A DNA stretch of 64,000 bases from Mermis nigrescens (Eukaryota > Nematoda > Enoplea > Mermithida > Mermithidae), in assembly GCA_036768485.1 (NCBI GenBank), contig JAVLUZ010000224.1, positions 248,001 to 312,000 on the forward strand. Reading direction: 5' to 3'. This document shows, one piece after another, positions 46,371 through 56,229 of this stretch. Within the stretch, counting starts at the first letter, position 1. Each line of letters opens with the position of its first letter. Both the position numbers and the translations under genes were made by a program. Under the pieces are notes generated by a model that searched no databases, was not told where the DNA came from, and saw only the letters and a list, made by a program, of their open reading frames with translations.

Positions 46371-46902
46371 GAACCCTTCATACATAAACACGCACATGTA
46401 AAAAACACGTAATATCGACATCTAAACTATAAAAATTTGGCGCGAGCTCGGACTTAAACTACCTATCGAGCAGGATTAACTATAACATTGCGTCTGAGCT
46501 CGACGTCGAGCGCGAAATTGGGCGGAAACTTTATTGAAACTGGGTCGAGCTTAAGTCCGAGCTGGTGCTGAGCTCGAGCTCGAGATTATCGCGAGCTCGG
46601 ACTTAAGTCTCTTATATTGAAACTGAATAAACTGACATTGGTGATTAAAACGTCGAGATGAGAATGAGCTCGGACTTAAGTCGGAATATTGAAACCGGGC
46701 CCAGAAATTTTATACATTTGTAAATTTTGTACTTTCGCAAGTTTTTAAAAGGTTCTAATCACCTAAAAAATCGAGTTAAGGTGTTTAAGTCATGTTGATG
46801 TGATAAATTACTCAATATCTATTCTCTCATGCCAGTTCCTATTAAAATATACTATTATTAATTTAATTATTCAATTTTGATTTTGTTATTTTTTTACTGT
46901 AG

Positions 46903-47040
46903 AGGTCGATTTTAATTATGAATATTGTCCGAAACGCTTTATTTCGTCCGCTTTTAGCGATTGACACTAATTTGGATAATTCTGATGTTAAATCGTTGAT
47001 TTCCGCCGGTGTTTTCAAGTCGGCATCTTATCTAGCCTGG
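46903..47040 (+). pseudogene. Fossil of EEP exon 3
   Basis: 138 bp between a TGTAG acceptor and TGG|GTAAAC donor, both still present. It aligns with exon 3 (NLDNSD(I/V)...SAGVFKSASYLAWV against NLDNSDIEPLILAGDFNSPSHLDWV). The catalytic Asp and Asn of GDFN are lost, so it cannot encode an active enzyme. Confidence 0.85.
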
Positions 47041-47439
47041 GTAAACATGGGTTTCACTACTATTTTAAAAAATTTTACATGGAAAAAATACGTAAAAAAT
47101 TTTACATGGAAAAAATACGTCATGCGCGTGTAATTTTTGTGGCCGTATCGAATAAGTTTTTCTACAGTCCACTGCGCTTTTTATAACTTACTTTTATGGC
47201 GCTACTTGAACTTTAGTTTCATTTAAGGAGGATACGAATTTCATTAGACACCATACTGAACTCGATTAAATAAAAAGCAATTTAAATTTTATCATTTTTT
47301 GAATAAATAAATTACTAACATTAACGAATCTTTAGTTTAATTGATCATAGCAAAAAGATAAGACTCAGGAATTTAAGTAATAAGGATCAAAGAGAATGTA
47401 ATGCTGATCCCGTATGCATTTGAAAAAGTAATTTTTAAT

Positions 47440-47630
47440 TTTTTTGTTTACACTCAAAACCGAGCGCGTCGTGAGTGTGTAAAGTTTACACCCAAAATTC
47501 AAATGATTTGCGGAGGCCAATTTTTTCAAAATGTTTTCTCTAATTAGTAGGTTACGAATCTGGTCTTAAAATTTCTTTACACCCATTGGTTGTTGCGCAG
47601 GAGTGTAAATTATATGGTTTTTTACTGTTT
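47440..47630 (+). repeat. Dispersed repeat family G, 5' part
   Basis: Matches the reverse complement of 51.69-51.86 kb through GTGTGTA-AGT-TAC, ATGATTTGCGGAGG-CCAATTTTTT, CTTAAAATTT-TTTACAC and TTGTTGCGCA. Confidence 0.65.
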
Positions 47631-47786
47631 TTTATGTGCCCGAGCATATCTAACTCACTTTTACATTCTATTCTGATTGGGTTATAATTCAGGAAAAGTA
47701 TGCATCGAGTTATAATTCAAGAAAAGTATGCACGTAAGTCCGCCTACACAGATGAAGGCTTTAAATTTTGTGTGCGGAGTCCTCGG

Positions 47787-48027
47787 CATACCTAAGCGTG
47801 GGGGACGGGTATGCAACCCCCTTAAGAAATCAAAGTACCCCCCCTCGAATTCAATTTTTGAATTATTTTTTAATTTTTTTCGCAATTTTTTGATGCCAAT
47901 GGATAGTGCTCAATGAGAAATGTTGAAAAATGGTGTTTTTCGCCATACCACCATTTTTAAGGCCATTTTCCTACCTTTGAAAAACTCTTGCACCCCTCCC
48001 CCAGAACTTTTTTGCCGCCCACCTATG
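47787..48027 (-). mobile_element. hAT-like MITE, family A
   Basis: CATACCTAAGCGTGGGG...CCCACCTATG, full core. The flanking octamers do not match. Confidence 0.85.
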
Positions 48028-48059
48028 CTCGTAGCGCGGCGGGTTTAATTTTGATTCTA

Positions 48060-48610
48060 TTCCGTGAATTATTCTATGACCATTTCCGAAATTTTCGGCT
48101 TGCATGTAAATAAGTTGTTAATTTGGAGGCTCGCGTTAAGCACCCTTTATTATAAGATCGTTTTAGACTCATTATCGCTAGGCCAAATTGACGCTTTTTC
48201 TGCCTCTCTGTTGATGCACGTCCTTTCCTGCAATACAAAAACGCCAAAATTGTCAAAAATTGAAAAAATTATGCTCAGCTAGTTAAAAATCGCAACGATG
48301 GATCGCAGAACCAGTTTTCAGTTTTTAGGATACTGAATATTATTTTTACAGGAAGCGTATATCTTAGCAAATTTATTTAACTTGTTAATTGGAAGAAGGC
48401 CTATTTTTACAAATGATTACTGAGGATTCCAAGAGGCTTTAATTTAATTACAACTAATGACAGAAACATGTCAGGTTTTTGAAAGGCTATGCATTTGAAA
48501 AGTAGAAAATAGAAAACGTATGCGAAAGTAGGACGAAGTAAACGAAATGTAAAGATTATTATGGGTTTATATTGAAAAGTATTTTTGTCATTTACATTAT
48601 TATTTTTATC
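48060..48610. repeat. Diverged copy of EEP intron 1 (32.25-32.75 kb)
   Basis: Colinear matches include GACTCATTATCGCTAGG, ACTGAGGATTCCAA, ATGTCAGGTTTT and GCATTTGAAAAGTAGAAAATA. This belongs to a third decayed copy of the locus. Confidence 0.6.
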
Positions 48611-48619
48611 GATTTATAA

Positions 48620-49320
48620 TTAATGAAAATTATGTAATGTTAGTAGTACAGTATGGCCAACTGCGGTGTGGGTGCAAAGCGCCTATGTTTTAGGCGACAT
48701 AAAAAACCATAGAAAACTTTTTTCCGAGCAAACGTGACGTCACTTTCGCGACTGAGTCAGTTTTTATGCTTCAAAGCCTAAAATATTAGGAATAAATTGT
48801 CATAACTTTTGATCTAGGACAATGAAGGCAAGCGGTTTTCAGATTTAGATTTCTTGTATCAATTTCTACCAATATACTTAATTCTAGCCGTTTTGCTCAA
48901 TTCGAAATTCCTCAATTTCGGTAAAGTTGACTAGCAATCAAAAAGTAAAGGGCGTTCACGAAAAACATTTCGCCCACTAATCGATTTTATAAGGTAAGCG
49001 CGCCTAAGTAAGCATTCATAAAAACTTTTTCGCCGCCTCACGTGTATCATTTGCTTATCAGTCTAAAAACAGCATAAAATTAGTAGAAGGTGATGAGGGG
49101 CCATGACACATGATTGATATGACGCAATAATTTGATATAAGCAGCTTTTGCTATAAGCAGGCTCAATTGCGCGACAGATACAGAGCCGAAGCAATCATTC
49201 ATGATTTATAAAAGCGAGGAACAGAAAGAAAAATTATCATTTTGCTGAAAATGCCGTCTACCGTCGGAATGTCATTCTGTCTTTCTGAAGCTTTTCTACC
49301 AGAGCACATAATGTTAAAAT
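48620..49320. other. No gene seen
   Basis: Slightly less AT-rich; no frame with a recognisable motif and no repeat border that I could place. Confidence 0.4.
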
Positions 49321-49324
49321 GACG

Positions 49325-49500
49325 CGAGAAAAAATGCTCCCATGGAGCAAAGACGGTGAATATACTTGAATTTCTTCATTGTTAAGGATGTAAAAGGGGG
49401 CTAGGGAAAATTTCCCTGTATGCGCAGAAGCTATACGAATACGCTAAACAGTTAGACTTCCTCTTAACAACGCAAAAATCGAAGTATATTCTGCGGCCTA
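49325..49500 (+). repeat. Dispersed repeat family F, copy 2
   Basis: GAGAAAAAATGCTCC, GGAGCAAAGACGGTGAATATA, AAGGATGTAAAAGGGGGCTAG and CGCAAAAATCGAAGTATATT, ending TGCGGCCTATG. Confidence 0.7.
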
Positions 49501-49789
49501 TGCACGTGTCTGCAGATTTTCTGTAGTAATTTCGATTTCGATGGCGAGTATCTTGATTATTTTATTTTGAAAAATTTTAAAGAAAATTTTTATAATTTTT
49601 TCATGCAAACTATAGAGTTGCTCGGGGAGGTTTAAAGTTTACACTGTTATCTTTTACGCCAGAGCATTGCGGAAGGTTAAGATTTTATGAGAAAAAATAA
49701 TACATTGATTATTTAAGAGTCATGAAAGTGTCTCCAATGCTCTTTTGCGAAACCGTTAAAATTGTTTTTATGACTACACCCTGATTTTC

Positions 49790-49925
49790 ACAGGCCGCAG
49801 AAAATACTTCGATTTTTGCGTTGTTTAGAGGAAGTCTAGCTTTTTCGCACATTCCTACGGCTTCTGCGCATATAGGGAAATTTTTTCTAGTCCCTTCTAT
49901 AAATACATAGGATGAATGGGACCTC
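49790..49925 (-). repeat. Dispersed repeat family F, inverted partner
   Basis: The reverse complement matches the right half of 49.33-49.50 kb, including GACTTCCTCTAAACAACGC. The two copies face each other across about 290 bp, the same head-to-head arrangement as at 16.2-17.3 kb. Confidence 0.65.
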
Positions 49926-49989
49926 CAGTATAAATACAAATGCGATCCGCTCTATGTCTACAAAATCAACATAGAAACGGATGTATGTA

Positions 49990-50210
49990 TTCACCTTCGG
50001 GATTTACTTAGGTACCTAACTCTGCTCTTAGCGCTGGTCCCAATCGCATAGTCAAATAAGAACTTCGATTCTCTGGACCCTTGAAAACCTACGGCTTCGA
50101 CTCCCTCAGTCCTAATATTGCTGACCGCTTTTAGTCGGGAGTCTCAGCAGCTACGCCCTAAATCCTAATACTCGTACCTACCTAAATCCCGGAATACCGC
50201 CAGGTCAGTT
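49990..50210. repeat. GC-richer fold-back segment
   Basis: TTCGGGATTTACTTAGGTACC at the left is matched inverted by GTACCTACCTAAATCCCG at the right, about 180 bp apart. No ORF between. Confidence 0.5.
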
Positions 50211-50578
50211 GACCTATCTCACCCCAGCTCAAGTTGATGAATTAACTTCTTTTCTTAGTTTACACTCGTCTTGAAATGTTTTTGGTTCCTAATGTAGGTA
50301 GCACAATGAACTTTGAAAACAACACCAACGAGCTCTAAGCTGATCAGTCATCAGAAATAATTAAATAATATTTTTAACCAATTTTGGGTGAGAAAAGAAT
50401 ATAGAATTTTGAAAGAGATAAATAATTAAAAATGTTCACCATTCCAATCCATCACTAATAGAAGTCTTCGACGATGTAAAACCAACCAATATATTTTAGG
50501 AAAAATCATACACTGCCATATATTACGACAAACCCACTAGCATCGACCAATTCATAAATGCCAAATTTACATGTCTCA

Positions 50579-50697
50579 ATTGGCGTCCATCGACGCTCAC
50601 AAAAAATAAAACTGAACGATATTATAGGTTATATAACTACTAATATGGAATACGAACGTTGGCGTCCATCGACGCTCACAAAAAATAGAACTGAACG
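50579..50697 (+). repeat. Two direct copies of a 38-bp sequence
   Basis: TTGGCGTCCATCGACGCTCA and the following AAAAATA-AACTGAACG occur at about 50,579 and 50,659, 80 bp apart, with one mismatch. Confidence 0.85.
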
Positions 50698-50873
50698 TAA
50701 AATAATACAATATACGCGTTTTACTAAAATGATCATAATAATGCAATGATATCGTACATTCAATAACTCTTACAAAGCAAATTACTGATCTTAGCATATA
50801 CGTAACTCTGGTTTACCGGACAAGTATCTATTTGTTTTTAATATTGAAAATTAGGGAAAAAGTGGGAAGACCG

Positions 50874-50925
50874 AAGGCATAGCCCACAGTGCACTATCGT
50901 AGATAGCTACTAGTATTGGCTATGT
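50874..50925 (+). repeat. 52-bp sequence with inverted twin at 56.2 kb
   Basis: From AAGGCATAGCCC to TTGGCTATGT. It is identical at 51 of 52 bases to the reverse complement of 56,161-56,212. The unit itself ends in a 7-bp inverted repeat CATAGCC/GGCTATG and can form a hairpin with an inner CTATC/GATAG-type stem. Confidence 0.9.
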
Positions 50926-50984
50926 GAGTGAATACCGCGAACTGCTAAGGCAAGTTCGCCAAAGCGTGTAACTCTCGTAGTTAC

Positions 50985-51085
50985 ACTTCCTTTTTTACAT
51001 TCTTAACAATGAAGAAATTCGAGTATGTTCACCTTTTTTGCTCCATCGGAGCATTTTTCTTGCTAGTATTCCACTTTTTATTAGC
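50985..51085 (-). repeat. Dispersed repeat family F, reverse copy
   Basis: The reverse complement reads AGCAAGAAAAATGCTCCGAT, GGAGCAAAAAAGGTGAACATA and TTCATTGTTAAGAATGTAAA as in the 49.3-kb copy. Confidence 0.65.
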
Positions 51086-51659
51086 ATGATTTTGTCCAGT
51101 ATTCTACTTTTTATTAGCATGTTATATCGATTAAAAAATTAGCGTAAATATTTTAATATATCTTAAATCAGAAATGCTCGTGGAAAGTTAAATTCAGAGC
51201 TTTCATAAGCAAACATTAAGAGCAACAGTTATTACTTCTTCAACAGTTTATAGCTTCAACATCAACAGGTATAAATTTGCATGGATTAACAGCAAAAAAA
51301 TATTGGAATCGGTTTAATAACGAGAGCGCAAAAGAATAATTATTTTTAAATAATTTGCAGATAATATTTTGAAAAATGTTTGTCATTATAGTTAACCTTG
51401 AAAACAGTGCATGTTTGTGAATAAAAATGATCAAAGATGATTCAAAAATCTTTGAAATAAAAAACTGGTCAAAAACTATGCAATACGGAGTTAAATATTG
51501 GCGTTATCAAACATGTGCATAATTTAACCTTTACCTCTTTACAGCTCAACAAAATCCGGCTGTTGAAAAGTTTAAAGATCCGATTCATTATTCTGACGTT
51601 CCGGAGATCATTATTTCAAAAGAATGACCATACTCAATGCTCTGGGCGAAATAGTGCAT

Positions 51660-52060
51660 CCCAGTGTAAACTTTTGCGCTAATAACGCAATTTTTCAAGT
51701 ACACTTTACACTTTTGTGCAACAACAATTGAGTGTAAAAAAATTTTAAGGTCAGATCCGCAATCTACAACTCAGATGCAACATTTAAAAAAATTGGCCCT
51801 CCGCAAATTATTTGATTTTTTTCGGTTTACACTCTACACACTCATTGCTGATTCGGTATTGAGTATAAACAAATAAAAAATCAACAACGAGTTTTTAACC
51901 ATCTATCGATTAAAAAAGCGCACCTTCTAGGTGTGTGCCGTTGTTGCTGTGAAAGGGGGGGCACAAAATTCGCAATCGCTGTGATAAACATATAAGGAAA
52001 AAGGATGGCCAGGTACATTATAGGTAGTGCAATCGCGCTACCTATGATTAAACGATTTTT
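51660..52060 (+). repeat. Dispersed repeat family G, copy with palindromic end
   Basis: The first part is the inverted match of 47.44-47.63 kb; the second part aligns directly with 18.64-19.01 kb. It ends in a TAGGTAGTGC-AATC-GCGCTACCTA stem-loop, followed by TGATT. No ORF. Mixed orientations suggest a composite of two repeats. Confidence 0.6.
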
Positions 52061-52429
52061 ATTCGTTGAAGCTAACTCGATGCGAAGGCATGCAAGGCTC
52101 AAATTATTCTAAATATTATTTCAAAACTTGCGAAAAATTACGACTAAATCATGATGCTGCTAAAAGAGGCGTTTTTGGTTAAAGATATGATTTGGATCGG
52201 TACTTCGGCAAAACAAAACGACAAAACTGAACTATACATTGTCAAACGCATAACTAAATTTCCGAAGCCAAAACCGTAACCTGTTGAACAAGCTCTTGCT
52301 CTGACTGTAGAAGAGTTTAAGAAACTGCTAGGAGAAAGTGGACTCATTTTACCTCATGATTGAGCAATATTGTTGTTGCAATTGCGTAAAATTTCTTTCT
52401 TAATAAAAGGAAAAATGTGCAAAATAGTT

Positions 52430-52941
52430 GGTGCGACCCCCGCTCCCAGAAACCGAAATACCCCCCTAGAAATCAATTGTTAAAATTTTTGCTTTTTTTC
52501 GCAATTTTCTGTTACCAATGGATAGTGCTCAATGAGAAACGTTCAAATATGGTATTTTTCGCCATACCACCATAGGTGGGCAGCACCGAAATGCTGGGGG
52601 GAAGGGGTGAAAAAATTTTTTGGGGGGGAGGGTGTGAAAAATTTTTCAAAGGACAAAAATGGTCTTAAAATTGGTCGTCTGGTAAAAAAACATCATTTTT
52701 CGACGTTTCTCATCGAGCACTATCCAATGGCATCAAAAAATTGCTAAAAAAGCAGAAGAATTTTCAAAAATTGAATTCTGAGGGGTATTTTGATTTCTCA
52801 GGGGGGGGATTCCAACTTCTGGGGGATGCGTACCCCCAAGCTCACACGCCCACGTGTGCATACCACTATTTTTAAGAACATTTTTTACCTTCGAAAAATC
52901 TTGCACCCCTTATCACACAATTTCGATGCTGCCTACCTGTG
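52430..52941 (-). mobile_element. hAT-like MITE, family A, host copy of second nested insertion
   Basis: Reverse-oriented outer copy, left end truncated, right end ...CTGCCTACCTGTGG. Split by the insertion at 52,571-52,858. Confidence 0.82.
52571..52858 (+). mobile_element. hAT-like MITE, family A, nested inner copy, perfect TSD
   Basis: CATAGGTGGGCAGC...CCCACGTGTG with identical CATACCAC octamers (52,563-52,570 and 52,859-52,866). It is the long-G variant, unlike the inner copy at 40.6 kb, yet it uses the same target octamer in the same orientation. Confidence 0.95.
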
Positions 52942-53299
52942 GTGCCTACCCCCAAATCCCCGCCCCACCCCCTCCCACCGCTAAACCCACGTTTGAGTGC
53001 GATTAATCAAGCTGTACAGTTAAGAGCTCTGGAATTTAAGTACGTCATATTATGTAGATAGTTGAGCTCAAAAAGCACAATTTCGCTAACTTGATTATTA
53101 TTTGAGACGTTGGACCAAACTCTCCAGGAATTTTATAAATAATCTCAATTCACGCAATAAATGTACACTAACGCTATGCTTTGTCCGGATTGCATTGATT
53201 GTGGCGTTCTTGTGTAAAATGTGCCAAATATGATGAAGGCAACTCCAAATGTGCAGAGCACATTCAGAATGTGCAAAATGTGGCGTGAAATATGCGCAT

Positions 53300-53882
53300 A
53301 TTTGCAAAATATATAAAAGAACTGACTGCACACAAAATGTTTATATTTACAAAACTGACAAAGCTCTGTGACGTTTGTAATAAGGAGCTATTAAACATGT
53401 ATCCACTGAATAGACATACGACATTGGTTGGTACATGGAGTAACAAAATCAGAGGACATTGTCACCGAAGATGAAAGTGTTTCAGAAGAGGAAAATAATA
53501 ATATAAACAGTGATGGTGATGATGAGGATGATTAAAATACAACTAATGACGCCTATGATAGTGGCTTAAATAATCCATTCTGGCGACGGATAATGGAATC
53601 CTCTCTTGAGAACATAAATTCTTTTCGGGACAGTATCCAAGAATAACAGGCAGAACCATTTTTACCATGTTTGTTGAAAAATTACGCTACTTCTACGATA
53701 GTAATGTATTTCAGCACGTCGCTATGGTCTATAGTGACCTGAAACGGAAACTGAATGAGACACGTAACCATTTTCGTGATGATTTAACACTGCGTTTCCG
53801 GCGTACAACAATGGTTTTTAAAGTTAATTTAACAAAGTACAATAAACCAGACTTTGAGGCCTATCTTATTAAAAAGAGATAA
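53300..53882 (+). pseudogene. Decayed C2H2-finger-type ORF, perhaps transposon-derived
   Basis: Broken plus-strand frames: KLCDVCNKELLNMYPLNRH (near 53,360-53,420) resembles the first half of a zinc finger (C-x2-C-x12-H). An acidic tract (EDESVSEEEN) follows, then after a stop a segment NPFWRRIMESSLENINSFRD. After a frameshift comes a 71-codon basic frame (53,667-53,882). Order and spacing look like one protein that has decayed. The family is not recognised; a single-copy host gene remnant is possible. Confidence 0.4.
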
Positions 53883-53889
53883 AATTCTC

Positions 53890-54705
53890 TATCTATTTAC
53901 AAGAAAAAATTCAAAAGGTCTTAACAGCACAAAGAATTGCGGATAAAAACGTCCAAAACTACAGTAATTTTCCAAAATGGCTGCCTATATGACTAAAATG
54001 AAAATTCGACTTCTTGATCAAATTAGACGAATGAGTAATCATTCGAAAGTTTACTTTACACTCTTTTCAAATTGGATTCAAACATTCAGTAATATACACG
54101 CTGTGGCGCATAATAAGCATAGCTTATGGGGCGGCCATTAAGGAAAAAATTTAAAACGCGTTTGTATAGTGACCGGCAGGCTTAGAAGAAAAAACCAAAA
54201 AATGAAGATTTTAGAAGATGCTAAAACGCAACTAATTTTTCAGTTTTCAGTATAATGTCACAAACTAGTAAAAAATGCGGCCATGTTAAAATTAAAGGTA
54301 TTTTTGCAATGTGGTATACTGTAGTTATAACAAATTAAATGTTTTTTTTTTGGCAAAATAGTTTCATTTTTTTGCTTTGTATTTAGAAAACTTTCTGTTT
54401 TTGAAATCAGTCCGGTATAGTTCTTGGGATTAACTCAAAAAATAATATCTGATTCTTTAGCTTCATTAATGGTTTTGTGTAGTTTCAGATTAAATTATGT
54501 TTATTAAGTGATAGATTAGTGTAGGAGCAAATGTGTGAAACAAAATATACACCATTTAAAAGAAAATTTTATTCTCTTCCTTATAGGGGCTCAATTATTT
54601 TACCAAGTTAAAGCTATACAAAGCTGCATTCCAAAATGTAATAAATTTTTGAAAATCAGTGAGATGCAGTTTTAAAGTGTAGTAAAACAAAAATCGAAGG
54701 ATGCA
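53890..54705. other. No gene seen
   Basis: AT-rich sequence between the decayed ORF and a microsatellite block. Confidence 0.45.
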
Positions 54706-54710
54706 ACTTC

Positions 54711-55039
54711 AATAATAATAATAAATTAATAATAATAATAATATTAATATTTATAATAATAATATTAATAATATTAATATTAATGATAATAATAATAATA
54801 ATATTAATAATAATAATAATAATAATGATAATATTAATCATAATAATAATAATATTAATAATAATAATAATAACAATAATAATATTAATAATATTAATTA
54901 TAATAATAATATTAATAATGATAATAACAATTATGATAATAAAAATAATGATAATATTAATAATAAAAATATTAATAATAAAATTAATAATAATAATATT
55001 AATAATAATAATAATGATAATAATAATAATAATATTAAC

Positions 55040-55084
<45 letters not shown>

Positions 55085-55218
55085 AATAATATTAATAATA
55101 ATAATAATCATGATAATAATATTAACAAAAATAATAATAATAATCATAATAATATTAATAATAATAATAATAATAATAATTGAAATAATTACAATAATAA
55201 TATTAATGATAATAATCA
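54711..55218. repeat. (AAT)n/(ATT) microsatellite block
   Basis: About 500 bp of AAT units with interspersed ATT steps and single substitutions, older than the pure (TA)n. Ile-rich frames here are artefacts. Confidence 0.97.
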
Positions 55219-55219
55219 T

Positions 55220-56020
55220 TTTGTGCGATTTTTAAGTTCTTTCCGAATATGTATGTCATTTTTCGATTAAGTATATTTGTAAGAACTTAAAACAGAAAAC
55301 TGCTTCTAAACTTAAGTATAGATATGAGGTGCATATGCATAAAATATATACAAATAGTTAATTTTAGTTGACTAAAATATTATTTTAGGACTGCATTAGC
55401 TGATTTGAAAGTAGAAGCCCACCAATCTTATACTAATCATTGACCAAACGTTTTTTGTAATTTAAGTTTTCACGTGATAATCATGAAAATCTGCTAATTC
55501 TTTCAAGCGTATAATTTAATTAACTAGCATGAACATTTTAAATGATGTAACTAGGGCTAAAATGAGGCTAAATAAAGTTTTGTACTCATACAAAGCATAT
55601 AAAGATAAAATTGCAAAAAAGTGATCGGCTAGGACGCCATCCTAGTTCACGGGAACGCGAGGGTTAATCCAGAAATCTCTAAAAATTTGACCTCTGAAAA
55701 ATTTCATATACTAAGCCAAATAATTATTCTATTATCATATAAGATTCAGAAATGAAAATAAACTCAAAAAACAAATAACGTTAACAAGATTGACAAAAAA
55801 TGATAAGAATAAAAGCTGACTTAAAGCTAAAAACATGGGATTTCCTGAAAAAGGTCAAAGTAAATCTGTTAGAATCTTTCACTTGGAAAATAGAGAACAT
55901 GACAAGTGTATTTAATTGGTAATTACGCCTATTTTTATTATCAAAAATTTATTAAAAATAATTTTGCAGTGCTTTTAGCGTAATTTAATATTTAATTTCA
56001 TTCAGTTTTTAAATTATTGG
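55220..56020. other. No gene seen
   Basis: Low-complexity AT-rich DNA with no frame of note. Confidence 0.5.
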
Positions 56021-56085
56021 TTATTTTAATACCAATTTTCGCCGAAACGCGTCTATTTGCGTCCATGCCTTAAAGATTGCGTAAG
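56020..56085 (+). pseudogene. Second fossil of EEP exon 3 (5' part)
   Basis: The segment AATTTTCGCCGAAACGCGTC and its neighbours match the start of exon 3 (AATTTTCACCGAAACGCGTA). The rest of the exon is not recognisable. It suggests a third copy of the locus. Confidence 0.6.
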
Positions 56086-56160
56086 CTAGCGTAAATTTAA
56101 ATTTAGAAAATACAATATATAAAACAATTTAAAAGAGGTAAAAATTTAATTGTAGCCATA

Positions 56161-56212
56161 ACATAGCCAATACTAGTAGCTATCTATGATAGTGCACTGT
56201 GGGCTATGCCTT
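56161..56212 (-). repeat. 52-bp inverted twin of 50.87 kb sequence
   Basis: Reverse-complement copy with one difference. The distance between the twins is 5.2 kb; they contain no transposase between them, and the outside flanks do not show a target duplication. Confidence 0.9.
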
Positions 56213-56229
56213 AGTAAGCACGTTTTTAG

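Larger units (their letters stand above)
45169..46701. mobile_element. PIF/Harbinger transposon, internally deleted
   Basis: Terminal inverted repeats GGCCCGGTTTCAATAT and its complement, perfect over 16 bp, flanked by 3-bp CAG duplications (45,166-45,168 and 46,702-46,704). The EEP intron 2 shows the empty site, with a single CAG at the corresponding place (33,896-33,898 region). It holds a Myb/SANT-like frame and the start of a transposase in convergent order, the two-gene organisation of Harbinger elements. Subterminal sequence is rich in GAGCTCGGACTTAAGTC units, repeated several times in both orientations. A family A MITE has replaced or interrupted most of the transposase. Confidence 0.88.
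44780..47400. repeat. Diverged copy of EEP intron 2, exon 3 and intron 3 start
   Basis: Parallels 33.5-34.7 kb once the Harbinger element is removed: GTGGAATAAATGTTCAAA-TT, then TAAATTTTGTA-TTTCG, AAAAATCGAGTT, the exon 3 fossil and the AACTTGCGATTA-like following DNA. It shows that a whole-gene duplicate once existed here. Confidence 0.65.

Noticed and set aside
51960..52060. Helitron 3' end
   Set aside because: A terminal hairpin is present but no CTRR end or adjacent A/T insertion site is seen.
50874..56212. A complete 5.3-kb transposon bounded by the 52-bp twins
   Set aside because: Octamers or other duplications outside the twins do not match, and no transposase could be read; kept only as an open question.
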